Assembly (NCBI RefSeq): GCF_003478035.1
Contig: NZ_QUEP01000001.1
Span: 62,001 to 126,000, forward strand
DNA: 64,000 nt
Direction of reading: 5' to 3'
Origin: Clostridium sp. OF03-18AA
Lineage (GTDB): Bacteria > Bacillota > Clostridia > Lachnospirales > Lachnospiraceae
This document shows positions 42,048-51,060 of this stretch, one piece after another. Numbering within the stretch: position 1 is the stretch's first letter; each line of letters opens with the position of its first letter. The notes below the pieces were generated by a model, which was not told where the DNA came from, did no database searches, and worked only from the letters and a program-made list of their open reading frames with translations. Both the position numbers and the translations under genes were made by a program.

Positions 42048-43613
42048 ATGGCAGCCCTTACATTTGCAGCCATCGATGTGGGATCGTTTGAGGTTGAGAT
42101 GGGGATCTATGAGATCTCAAACAGGAACAGGATCCGGAAACTGGACCATATCCGCCATGTCACGGCGCTTGGGAGCGATACTTACAACAACGGAAAGATC
42201 AGCTATGAGATGGTGGAAGAGCTCTGCGATGTACTTGCGGGGTTTGCCGGGATCATGAAATCCTACAAGGTCACGGAATACCGTGCCTATGCGACGAGTG
42301 CGATGCGTGAGGCGAGAAACAACCGGATCGTTCTCGATCAGATCCGCGTCCGCACCGGCATCCAGGTCCGTATCATCAGCAACTCGGAGCAGCGATTCCT
42401 GGGATACAAGGCGATCGCCGTCTCGGATGATGAGTTTGATGAGAATATCCAGCAGGGGACCGCGATCGTGGATGTGGGATTTGGAAGCATGCAGATCTCG
42501 CTTTTCGACAGGAACCTTCTTGTGACCACGGAAAATCTGCCGCTCGGTGTTTTGAGGATCCGCGGCACTCTTCAGGACGTCAATACGACGGTGGAGCAGT
42601 ACCGGGATCTCATCGGAGAGATGGTGGACAATGAGCTGGAAAACTATAAAAAGATGTACCTGAAGGATAAGAAGATCAAACATCTGATCGGGATCGGAGA
42701 AAATATCCTCTATCTGTTCCGGTATGAGGATCACGGAAAACCGCTCCGCAGAGTCACGAGAGAGCGCTTTGACGAGTTCTATGCGCGCCTTGTCACGATG
42801 AATGAGACACAGATCGAGGAGGCATTCGGTGTGAGCCGGGAGTATGCATCTCTGCTTCTTCCGTGCGTGGTGATCTATAAAAAGTTCCTTGAGATGACAG
42901 GAGCGGAGATGATCTGGATCCCGGGGATCCGCCTCTGCGACGGGATCGCGGCCGAGTACGCGGCGGACAAGAAACTCTTGAAATTCCGGCACAATTTTGA
43001 CAATGACATCATCAGCACCTCGCGCACGATGGCGAAGCGCTACCAGTGCATGAGCCGTCATACGGAGACAGTGGAAAAATATGTGCTCCAGATCTTTGAC
43101 ACGATGCGGAGATACCATGGAATGGGGCAGAGAGAGCGGCTTCTGTTACAGATTGCCGTGCTGATCCACGCCTGCGGAAAATTTATCAGCGTCCGCAACT
43201 CCAACGAGTGCGCCTACAATATCATCATGTCGACGGAGATCATCGGGATCTCGCACCTGGAACGTGAGATCATCGCAAATGTGGTCCGCTACAACATCCG
43301 GGATTTCGATTACAACATGGTCCGGATGGAGACCGAGCTGGACGCTGTGACAGACAGCTTCGGCGGGCAGAATGAGGTCATGCTCCTGATCGCGAAGCTG
43401 ACGGCGATCCTGCGTCTGGCAAATTCCATGGACCGCGGCCACGGGGACAAACTTGCGGACTGCAAGATGGCAGTAAAAGATGGAAAGCTCATGATCACGA
43501 CGGATTATCCGGGCGATATCACGCTGGAGGCGGTATCCTTTGAACAGAAGGCGGCATTCTTCGAGGAGATCTTCGGGATCCGGCCGGTCCTGCGGCATAA
43601 AAAATACAGCTAG
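42048..43613 (+). CDS. Exopolyphosphatase/GppA-like phosphatase with C-terminal HD domain
   Basis: A 521-residue Ppx/GppA-family protein. The sugar-kinase-like N-terminus has FAAIDVGSFEVEMGIYE, ATSAMREARN and IVDVGFGSMQISLF (phosphate-binding loops). The C-terminal part (about 330-500) is HD-like, with LLLQIAVLIHACGKFI. The start at 42048 follows AGGAGG by 8 bases. It lies directly upstream of ppk, so degradation of polyphosphate is the likely activity. Action on pppGpp instead is possible. Confidence 0.88.
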   Translation: MAALTFAAIDVGSFEVEMGIYEISNRNRIRKLDHIRHVTALGSDTYNNGKISYEMVEELCDVLAGFAGIMKSYKVTEYRAYATSAMREARNNRIVLDQIRVRTGIQVRIISNSEQRFLGYKAIAVSDDEFDENIQQGTAIVDVGFGSMQISLFDRNLLVTTENLPLGVLRIRGTLQDVNTTVEQYRDLIGEMVDNELENYKKMYLKDKKIKHLIGIGENILYLFRYEDHGKPLRRVTRERFDEFYARLVTMNETQIEEAFGVSREYASLLLPCVVIYKKFLEMTGAEMIWIPGIRLCDGIAAEYAADKKLLKFRHNFDNDIISTSRTMAKRYQCMSRHTETVEKYVLQIFDTMRRYHGMGQRERLLLQIAVLIHACGKFISVRNSNECAYNIIMSTEIIGISHLEREIIANVVRYNIRDFDYNMVRMETELDAVTDSFGGQNEVMLLIAKLTAILRLANSMDRGHGDKLADCKMAVKDGKLMITTDYPGDITLEAVSFEQKAAFFEEIFGIRPVLRHKKYS

Positions 43614-43742
43614 ATGCCGGAGTGCAGACAGGGATATTGCTGCGAAACACGATGAATTCAGGATGTGAAAGGGTGTCCGGAGCCGGTTTTCGTCTGCGCA
43701 CAGCGTGAACCGTGGACCGGCCGGATACAGGAAGGCAGAGAA

Positions 43743-45941
43743 ATGAAAAAAGAGTTAAAAAAGGGGAATGCTCAGAAAGAACGGAAGGAGCAGGATCCGG
43801 CACGCTTCAATGATCCGAAAAATTATGTAAACCGAGAACTCAGCTGGCTGGAATTTGACTGCCGTGTTCTCGAAGAGGCAAGAGATAAGACGACACCGCT
43901 CTTTGACCGGCTGAAATTCTTAAGCATCACGGCATCGAACCTGGACGAGTTTTTCATGGTCCGGGTCGCATCCTTAAAGGATATGGTCCATGCGGGATAT
44001 AAAAAGCCGGATATCGCGGGGATGACCGCGTCGGAGCAGCTGGAAAAGATCAGTGTGCGGACCCATGAGCTTGTCACTCAGCAGTACAACACATATAACC
44101 GGTCGCTGCTCCCGGCTCTTCGGAGCATCGGACTGAACCTCATCGAGAATCACGAGGACCTGACCCCGGAGCAGGGCGAATTTGTGGACCGCTATTTCCG
44201 TGAGGAGGTCTATCCGGTCCTGACGCCGATGGCGGTGGATTCCTCAAGGCCGTTTCCGCTTGTCAGAAACAAGTCCCTGAATATTGCGGCGCTCTTAAAG
44301 AAAAAAGAGGGCGGCAAGGAGCTGGAGTTCGCGATGGTGCAGGTCCCGGCTGTCCTTCCGAGGATCATCAGCCTCCCGGTGACGACCGATGAGAACAACC
44401 GTGAGATGCGGAATGTGATCTTCCTGGAGGAGATCATCGAGCGGAACATGCAGCAGCTGTTCTTAAACTATGATATCGTGACGTCCCATCCGTTCCGTAT
44501 CATGAGAAACGCCGATTTCTCCCTGGACGAGGAGGAAGCTGTGGATCTTCTCGAGGAGATCGAAAAGCAGTTAAAGCGCAGACAGTGGGGCGAAGTCATC
44601 CGTCTGGAGATCGAGGACAAGGCGGACCAAAGACTTTTAAAGATCTTAAAGAGAGAGCTGGAGGTCAACGAGGAAGACATCTTTGAGATCCCGGGTGCGC
44701 TCGACCTGACGGTCCTGATGAAAATGTACGGGCTTGACGGGTACGACCACTTAAAGACCCCGAAATATACGCCGCAGCCGGTTCCGGCTCTGATGAATGA
44801 CGATGATATCTTTACGAACATCCGGAAGGGCGATATCCTTCTGATGCATCCGTATGAGACTTTTGATCCTGTCGTGGACTTCGTGCGGAGCGCGGCAAAG
44901 GATCCGGAAGTTCTGGCGATCAAGCAGACGTTATACCGTGTCAGCGGCAACTCCCCGATCATCGCGGCTCTGGCGGCGGCAGCCGAGAACGGAAAGCAGG
45001 TATCGGTTCTCGTCGAGCTGAAGGCGAGATTTGACGAGGAGAACAACATCATCTGGGCGAAAAAGCTGGAAAAAGCCGGATGTCATGTTATTTACGGACT
45101 CGTCGGCTTAAAGACGCACTCAAAGATCACACTCGTGGTCCGCAGGGAGGAAGACGGGATCCGGAGATATGTCCATCTTGGAACCGGAAACTACAACGAT
45201 TCCACTGCAAAACTTTACACAGACTGCGGAATCATGACCTGCAATCCGATGATCGGAGAGGATGCGACTGCGGTCTTCAACATGCTCTCCGGATATTCCG
45301 AGCCGTTAAACTGGAACATGCTTTCGGTTGCCCCGCTGTGGCTCAGAACGAAATTCCTGCATCTGATCAACCGGGAGACGAAGCATGCAAAAGACGGAAA
45401 GCCGGCATCGATCATCGCGAAGATGAATTCCCTCTGTGACAAGGAGATCATCGCCGCGCTGTATGAGGCGTCCTGCGCAGGGGTGAAGATCCGCCTGGTT
45501 GTCCGCGGCATCTGCTGTCTGAAGGCGGGGATCCCGGGACTTTCCGAGAACATTGAGGTCCGCTCGATCGTCGGAGAATTCCTCGAACATGCGAGGATCT
45601 TTATCTTTGAGAACGACGGAAGTGAAGAGATCTACATGGGAAGTGCCGACTGGATGCCGAGAAACCTGGACCGCCGTGTCGAGATTATGTTCCCGGTATT
45701 GAGAGAGGAACTCAAAGACAGGATTCGCAGATATATGGAGCTGGAGCTGGAGGACAACTTAAAGGCCCATGTGCTTCAGCCGGACGGGACATATGAAAAG
45801 CCGGATCGCCGAGGAAAACTTCCGGTCGGCTCCCAGATGGCACTCTGCGAGATGGCAGTCAATGCTGCGAAAGAGGAGCGGAAGAAAAAACAGCAGGACG
45901 AACAGGCCCGCGTGTTTATTCCGATCGAGAGTGAAAACTGA
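43743..45941 (+). CDS. ppk: Polyphosphate kinase 1
   Basis: PPK1 (732 residues) reversibly polymerises the gamma-phosphate of ATP into polyphosphate. The N-domain has NRELSWLEFDCRVLEEA, the core has SSRPFPLVRNKSLN, and the two phospholipase-D-like halves hold the phosphorylated His in GLKTHSKITLVVR and the second conserved site near VRSIVGEFLEHARIF. The start at 43743 has AGGAAGG about 9 bases upstream. The upstream ppx-like gene and ppk form a polyphosphate turnover pair. Confidence 0.95.
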   Translation: MKKELKKGNAQKERKEQDPARFNDPKNYVNRELSWLEFDCRVLEEARDKTTPLFDRLKFLSITASNLDEFFMVRVASLKDMVHAGYKKPDIAGMTASEQLEKISVRTHELVTQQYNTYNRSLLPALRSIGLNLIENHEDLTPEQGEFVDRYFREEVYPVLTPMAVDSSRPFPLVRNKSLNIAALLKKKEGGKELEFAMVQVPAVLPRIISLPVTTDENNREMRNVIFLEEIIERNMQQLFLNYDIVTSHPFRIMRNADFSLDEEEAVDLLEEIEKQLKRRQWGEVIRLEIEDKADQRLLKILKRELEVNEEDIFEIPGALDLTVLMKMYGLDGYDHLKTPKYTPQPVPALMNDDDIFTNIRKGDILLMHPYETFDPVVDFVRSAAKDPEVLAIKQTLYRVSGNSPIIAALAAAAENGKQVSVLVELKARFDEENNIIWAKKLEKAGCHVIYGLVGLKTHSKITLVVRREEDGIRRYVHLGTGNYNDSTAKLYTDCGIMTCNPMIGEDATAVFNMLSGYSEPLNWNMLSVAPLWLRTKFLHLINRETKHAKDGKPASIIAKMNSLCDKEIIAALYEASCAGVKIRLVVRGICCLKAGIPGLSENIEVRSIVGEFLEHARIFIFENDGSEEIYMGSADWMPRNLDRRVEIMFPVLREELKDRIRRYMELELEDNLKAHVLQPDGTYEKPDRRGKLPVGSQMALCEMAVNAAKEERKKKQQDEQARVFIPIESEN

Positions 45942-45987
45942 TCCGCGAGCGGCTGTAAAAGTGGGCAGCAGAAGTGCAGCTCCGTGA

Positions 45988-46017
45988 CTGACAGAGAAAA
46001 ATCAAAAAGTTTATAAA
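45988..46017 (+). promoter_or_regulatory. Possible upstream htpG promoter (P1)
   Basis: CTGACA and TATAAA are 18 bases apart, just before the CIRCE element, the position that classical CIRCE-controlled promoters occupy. Confidence 0.4.
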
Positions 46018-46024
46018 AATTTTA

Positions 46025-46051
46025 TTAGCACTCATCAAAAATGAGTGCTAA
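46025..46051 (+). promoter_or_regulatory. CIRCE operator (HrcA site)
   Basis: TTAGCACTC, 9 bases, GAGTGCTAA: a perfect CIRCE inverted repeat, placing htpG under HrcA heat-shock control. Confidence 0.95.
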
Positions 46052-46056
46052 TTTTA

Positions 46057-46085
46057 TTGACATTTTGATTTTCTGGTATTAAAAT
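46057..46085 (+). promoter_or_regulatory. htpG promoter (P2)
   Basis: A perfect TTGACA and TAAAAT are 17 bases apart, starting 6 bases after CIRCE. The leader to htpG is about 180 bases. Confidence 0.75.
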
Positions 46086-46272
46086 ATGTCATGTTGAATC
46101 GAACAGCTGTTAAAAATCCCTGAGATCCGGGGCGATACCGGCTGTCCTGAAAGAAGAAAAAAGTAGCTGTTTAAGAATGGAACGGTTACAGAGAAAATAA
46201 AAAAAAGCGGTCCGTCGGGCGGCAATACAGATCGTCCCCCGACGCGCGAATGGAAATAAGGAGTGGTTTAAC

Positions 46273-48279
46273 ATGGCAAAAAGCGGAAGTCTTTCAATCA
46301 ACAGTGAGAATATATTCCCGATCATCAAAAAGTGGCTGTATTCCGATCATGATATCTTTTATCGTGAGTTAGTCAGCAATGGCTGCGATGCCATCACAAA
46401 ATTAAAGAAACTGGCTCTGATGGGCGAGTATGAGACCCCGGACGATGAAACGTATAAAGTTCAGGTTACTGTAAATCCGAAGGAAAAGACGATCAAGATC
46501 GAAGATAACGGTCTCGGTATGACAGAGGATGAGGTTGACGAGTATATCAACCAGATCGCTTTCTCCGGCGCCCAGGATTTCCTGAACAAGTACAAGGATA
46601 AAGCGAATGAAGACCAGATCATCGGTCATTTCGGACTCGGTTTCTATTCCTCATTTATGGTAGCGGACAAAGTAACGATCGATACCTTATCCTACAAGAA
46701 GGACGCAAAACCGGTCCACTGGGAGTCTGAGGGCGGTACCGAGTTTGATATGAAGGAAGGCACTAAGGAAGGCCACGGAACCCTGATCACCCTGTACTTA
46801 AATGAGGACAGCGCTGAGTTTGCGAATGAGTACCGCGCAAGAGAGATCCTCGACAAGTACTGTGCATTTATGCCGGTCGAGATCTACTTAAACGATGAGA
46901 CTGCTGAGCCGCAGTACGATACGATCGAGAAAGAGGAACTGACCGACAAGGATACGATCATCGAGACGATCGTTGAGCCGGCAAAGACCGAGGAGAAGGA
47001 AAAAGAGGACGGATCGAAGGAGACTGTTGAGGTGAGCCCTGCGAAAGAGAAATATAAGATCGCAAGACGCCCGGTTCCGGTCAATGATACGAACCCGCTC
47101 TGGAACAAGCATCCGAACGAGTGCACCGATGAGGAGTACAAGGAGTTCTACCGCAAGGTATTCCAGGACTTCAAGGAGCCGTTATTCTGGATCCATCTGA
47201 ATATGGACTATCCGTTCAACTTAAAAGGAATCCTCTACTTCCCGAAGATCAACATGGAGTACGAGAGCATCGAAGGAAAGATCAAACTCTACAACAACCA
47301 GGTATTCATCGCGGATAACATCAAAGAAGTTATTCCGGAATTCCTGATGCTGTTAAAAGGCGTGATCGACTGCCCGGATCTTCCGCTCAACGTATCCAGA
47401 AGTGCTCTTCAGAACGATGGATTTGTAAAGAAGATCTCCGATTACATTACAAAGAAAGTTGCTGATAAGCTCTCCGGCATGTGCAAGACAGATCGCGAGA
47501 ACTACGAGAAATACTGGGATGATATCAATCCGTTCATCAAATTCGGCTGCTTAAAGGACGAGAAGTTCGATGAGAAGATGAAAGATTACATCCTCTATAA
47601 GAACTTGGACGGCAAATATCTGACACTCGCTGACTGCCTTGAGGAGAACAAGGAGAAACACGAGAACAAGATCTTCTATGTAACGGACGAGAAAGAGCAG
47701 AGCCAGTACATCAACATGTTCAAGGAAGCCGGGATCGACGCTGTGATCCTTCCGAACCCGATCGATTCCCCGTTCATGCAGCATGTGGAGCAGAAGAATG
47801 AGGGCTTAAAGTTCCTGCGTATCGATGCGGATGTCAACGAGACATTCAAAGAGACGGAGGAGACCGATGAGGCCGCGAAGGAGCAGGAGAAGAAGGACGC
47901 CGAGACTCTCGCTGAGGTATTTAAGAAGGCGATCGGAAACGACAAGCTGAACGTGAAAGTCGAGAAGCTGAAAAATGAAGGTCTCGCTTCCATGATCACA
48001 GTCTCCGAGGAGAGCCGAAGAATGCAGGATATGATGAAGATGTACAGCATGTACGGCGGCGGTTCCGATATGTTCCCGGCTGAGGAGACATTAGTCATCA
48101 ACGCAAACAACGGTCTTGTAAAATACGTTCTTGCCAACAAGGACGGAGAGAAGACACCGATGCTCTGCGAACAGCTCTATGACCTTGCGAAACTTGCTCA
48201 CGGAAGTCTTTCTCCGGAGCGTATGACAAAGTTCATTGCGAGAAGCAGTGAGATCATGAAGGAAGAATATGGTGCATAA
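46273..48279 (+). CDS. htpG: Chaperone HtpG (Hsp90)
   Basis: Bacterial Hsp90, 668 residues. The GHKL ATP site is formed by ELVSNGCDAI, IEDNGLGMTEDEV and GHFGLGFYSSFMVAD. The middle domain has the catalytic-loop segment SRSALQND and the C-terminal dimerisation part runs to the end. Two acidic inserts (about residues 230-260, rich in EKEKED, and about 530-550) make it longer than the usual 610-640. It is preceded by a perfect CIRCE and overlaps the CPBP gene by 11 bases. Confidence 0.96.
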   Translation: MAKSGSLSINSENIFPIIKKWLYSDHDIFYRELVSNGCDAITKLKKLALMGEYETPDDETYKVQVTVNPKEKTIKIEDNGLGMTEDEVDEYINQIAFSGAQDFLNKYKDKANEDQIIGHFGLGFYSSFMVADKVTIDTLSYKKDAKPVHWESEGGTEFDMKEGTKEGHGTLITLYLNEDSAEFANEYRAREILDKYCAFMPVEIYLNDETAEPQYDTIEKEELTDKDTIIETIVEPAKTEEKEKEDGSKETVEVSPAKEKYKIARRPVPVNDTNPLWNKHPNECTDEEYKEFYRKVFQDFKEPLFWIHLNMDYPFNLKGILYFPKINMEYESIEGKIKLYNNQVFIADNIKEVIPEFLMLLKGVIDCPDLPLNVSRSALQNDGFVKKISDYITKKVADKLSGMCKTDRENYEKYWDDINPFIKFGCLKDEKFDEKMKDYILYKNLDGKYLTLADCLEENKEKHENKIFYVTDEKEQSQYINMFKEAGIDAVILPNPIDSPFMQHVEQKNEGLKFLRIDADVNETFKETEETDEAAKEQEKKDAETLAEVFKKAIGNDKLNVKVEKLKNEGLASMITVSEESRRMQDMMKMYSMYGGGSDMFPAEETLVINANNGLVKYVLANKDGEKTPMLCEQLYDLAKLAHGSLSPERMTKFIARSSEIMKEEYGA

Positions 48280-49237
48280 GAGAAGAGATTTTCTGATCAC
48301 ATTTACAGTTTTATGTCTGGCCATGTGTGCCTGCTCAGGTCTTCAGTACCTGGGCAGTGCGTTCTATCTCATGGTGCGGCACTGGGTGTTCAGCCTGGAG
48401 AGCGGCGGGGGTCGTCTGCTCTCCGGGCTCTTTTCGTCCCCGTGGACCGGAGTCCTCGTGCAGTATGTCTTCAGCATCGGACTTCCGTTCCTTGCGGTGA
48501 TCCCGATGACCTGGTTTCTGCGGTCAGACCGGAGACCGGCCCAGAAACTTTCGGCGGAAGTATGGGTTTCTGCGCTGTTCATGGCGCTGGGACTCGGCTA
48601 TATCTTTAACTTCCTGGGAGTCTTTCTTGACTCGTTTATTTCCATATTTACCGGTGTTCCGGCTGGAGATATGAACCCGGTGATGGACGCACTGGATGCA
48701 CTGACGCCGGGAATGGTGATCTATACCTGCCTGGTGGCTCCGTTTATGGAGGAACTGCTCTTCAGGGGAGTGCTGTTAAGAAAAGCGAGACGATTTGGAG
48801 ACCGGACGGCGGTCGTATTCACGGCGGTCATGTTCGGGCTGATGCATGGGAATCTGAACCAGTTCCTGTATGCGGTGGTGATCGGACTGGTACTCGGTTA
48901 TCTCGCGGTGCGGACGAACCGGATCCTTTACAATGTCCTGCTCCATATGGCAGTGAATTCGTTTTCGATGCTGCTCGTGATGGTGGAGGACGGGCTCTAT
49001 GCGCTGGGGCTTTCCTGGGCGGCAGCGGCGTTTTCGTTTGCCAGTTTTCTTATGGTCCTGCTCCTCATCGCGGCAGGGATCTATTTCTTCTTCCGGGACG
49101 GACGCCGTTACTGGTGGCAGATGGGGCAGCAGAACGGAGTGCCGACATCGTATAAAAAATATGTGTATCTGAATCCCGGATTTCTTTTCTATGTGATCAT
49201 TTTCGGGATGGAGATGCTGTCGTATATGATGAAATGA
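48269..49237 (+). CDS. CPBP family intramembrane metalloprotease
   Basis: A 322-residue protein with about eight membrane spans and the CAAX-protease/bacteriocin-processing (CPBP) motifs: motif 1 EELLFRGVLLRKAR, motif 2 FGLMHGNLNQF, motif 3 HMAVNSF. Such proteins cleave or modify membrane peptides; the substrate here is unknown. The start lies inside htpG (11-base overlap), so heat-shock co-expression is likely. Confidence 0.88.
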   Translation: MVHKRRDFLITFTVLCLAMCACSGLQYLGSAFYLMVRHWVFSLESGGGRLLSGLFSSPWTGVLVQYVFSIGLPFLAVIPMTWFLRSDRRPAQKLSAEVWVSALFMALGLGYIFNFLGVFLDSFISIFTGVPAGDMNPVMDALDALTPGMVIYTCLVAPFMEELLFRGVLLRKARRFGDRTAVVFTAVMFGLMHGNLNQFLYAVVIGLVLGYLAVRTNRILYNVLLHMAVNSFSMLLVMVEDGLYALGLSWAAAAFSFASFLMVLLLIAAGIYFFFRDGRRYWWQMGQQNGVPTSYKKYVYLNPGFLFYVIIFGMEMLSYMMK

Positions 49238-49358
49238 GCGCAAGAGAGCCAGAAAACTGCTTGCAGATTTATGGCGAACGGCGAATGCCGATCACGATAG
49301 CTGCAATAGCAGCGGAGAATCTGAGTTTAAGATGATTTTGTACGTCACAGACGGATTG

Positions 49359-49428
49359 ATCCGGCAGAATATACTGCGGGCAGTGGACACACTGCCGCGA
49401 TAACGTGGTATGTTCTGCCGGATTTTTC
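49359..49428 (+). terminator. Terminator after the CPBP gene
   Basis: ATCCGGCAGAA pairs with TTCTGCCGGAT around an inner stem GCGGGCAGTG/CACTGCCGC, and TTTTT follows. Confidence 0.85.
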
Positions 49429-49439
49429 GTTTGAAATGC

Positions 49440-49468
49440 TTGAAATGGGACCGGGCTCTTGGTATAGT
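49440..49468 (+). promoter_or_regulatory. dut promoter
   Basis: TTGAAA and TATAGT are 17 bases apart, with TGG before the -10. Confidence 0.75.
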
Positions 49469-49571
49469 AGTGGGAGACATCCGGACGGTCCGACAGGAGA
49501 AATGATCCGGGAGCGCACGCCGATCCGGAAAGGAAGAGCGGGGCGTCAGAATGAGAGTAAGAGGAGACAAC

Positions 49572-50087
49572 ATGCAGAGAATCGCGAAATTTGAAAAAGT
49601 AAGCTTTGAGCAGTTTAAAAAAGACTGGCAGGGGGAACACCCGCAGGATACAGACGATATGATAAAGGAGATCTATGACGGGATCCGTCTCCCGAAACGG
49701 GCGACCGCAGGTTCCGCCGGATATGATTTCTTCGCACCGGCCGCATTCACACTGAAACCTGGTCAGATGACAAAGATCCTTACCGGGATCCGCGCACGGA
49801 TCGACGATGGCTGGGTGTTAAAGCTCTATCCGAGAAGCGGACTTGGATTTAAGTTCCGCCTGCAGTTAAACAATACCGTCGGGATCATCGACAGCGATTA
49901 CTACGGATCCGACAACGAGGGCCACATCCAGGTGAAGCTCACCAACGACAGCCGTGAAGGAAAGACTGTGGAAGTGGAAGCCGGAACCGGTTTTTCCCAG
50001 GGAATTTTTGTGGAGTACGGCATCACGGTGGATGACGAGGCCGATGAAGTGAGAAACGGTGGATTCGGAAGTACGACACGCGCGTAG
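49572..50087 (+). CDS. dut: dUTP diphosphatase
   Basis: A 171-residue trimeric-type dUTPase. Motif 1 is AGSAGYDFFAP, motif 2 PRSGLGFKF, motif 3 NNTVGIIDSDYYG, motif 4 GTGFSQGIF and the C-terminal arm GGFGSTTRA. It removes dUTP and supplies dUMP for thymidylate synthesis. An N-terminal extension of about 45 residues precedes motif 1, longer than in E. coli Dut. The ATG at 49572 has GAGGAG about 6 bases upstream. Confidence 0.93.
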   Translation: MQRIAKFEKVSFEQFKKDWQGEHPQDTDDMIKEIYDGIRLPKRATAGSAGYDFFAPAAFTLKPGQMTKILTGIRARIDDGWVLKLYPRSGLGFKFRLQLNNTVGIIDSDYYGSDNEGHIQVKLTNDSREGKTVEVEAGTGFSQGIFVEYGITVDDEADEVRNGGFGSTTRA

Positions 50088-50170
50088 GAGACAGAGCATA
50101 TTTCCGAAGGCGCGGAGGATGAAGAATCAGAAGTATCACAGAAAGAACAAAATTAAACATATAATTGAAA

Positions 50171-51052
50171 ATGTATAAATATTATCAAAAATCAGAAAAA
50201 AGAGAAAAATCAAAAAAAGATGTACTGAATTTGAACTACGCGCCGGCTGCGGTCGTCTGTGAAGACCGGCAGTTCCATGCGAAAGTTCGAAAGCATATCG
50301 CATCAGCTCTTCTCATCGCTGGCATGCTTTTTCTCCTTACCGGCTGCGGTCATGTGACAGAGGAGATGAAGGCGGGGAAGGAAAACGGGATCGCTCTCAT
50401 GGAGAACGGCGATTATGAGGGCGCTGTCGCGGAGTTTGACAGCCTGATCGATCAGACAAAGCATGTCTCATCCTTTGAGATCGATGTATTAAAATACCGC
50501 GGTGAGGCAGAATTTATGCTGGGAGATTACGGTGCCGCGGCGTACACATATGATACGCTGGTGAAGGTGGATAAACCGAGAGCGGAATACTATTATCTGG
50601 GCGCGGTGAGTCTCGCAAATTCCGGCGATGCGGAAGGCGCTGAAAACCGTCTGGAGTCCGGAACAAAGGCGGACGAAAAACATGCAGCTGCCGGCTATGC
50701 TGAAGCGATGGAAGCTCTTGGGGCGGCTTATATGACGGCCGGAGATGAGACGAAGGCAGATGAGATCTACCAGACGCTGGTGGAAGAAGGATTTTCCAGC
50801 ACGGAAGTCTATAACCGCTGGATGATGGCGGCGATGAAAAAAGGCGATTACGAGGAAGCACTGCAGCACGGGGAAGCGGGACTTGCACTCTCCGATGACA
50901 GGGCGAAGAAGGAGATCGCCTTCAACCAGGCGGTGTGTTACGAGTACCTGGGGCAGTATGAGAAAGCGCTGGAGCTGTTCCGGAGCTATGAGGAACAGTA
51001 CGGACAGGATGAGAAAGCGGATCATGAGATCGCGTTTCTTGTGACGAGATAG
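50171..51052 (+). CDS. TPR-repeat lipoprotein
   Basis: About 293 residues. A hydrophobic stretch followed by the lipobox LLTGC (LIAGMLFLLTGCGH) predicts lipidation and anchoring outside the membrane. The rest is tetratricopeptide-like helices (AKGKENGIALMENGDYEGAVAEF, AEFMLGDYGAAAYTYDTLV, QAVCYEYLGQYEKALELF), a protein-interaction scaffold. The N-terminal region before the hydrophobic stretch (about 45 residues) is unusually long for a lipoprotein signal, and neither ATG 50171 nor TTG 50165 has a clear ribosome site, so the start is uncertain. It ends 8 bases before hflX. Confidence 0.75.
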   Translation: MYKYYQKSEKREKSKKDVLNLNYAPAAVVCEDRQFHAKVRKHIASALLIAGMLFLLTGCGHVTEEMKAGKENGIALMENGDYEGAVAEFDSLIDQTKHVSSFEIDVLKYRGEAEFMLGDYGAAAYTYDTLVKVDKPRAEYYYLGAVSLANSGDAEGAENRLESGTKADEKHAAAGYAEAMEALGAAYMTAGDETKADEIYQTLVEEGFSSTEVYNRWMMAAMKKGDYEEALQHGEAGLALSDDRAKKEIAFNQAVCYEYLGQYEKALELFRSYEEQYGQDEKADHEIAFLVTR

Positions 51053-51060
51053 GAGAAAGA

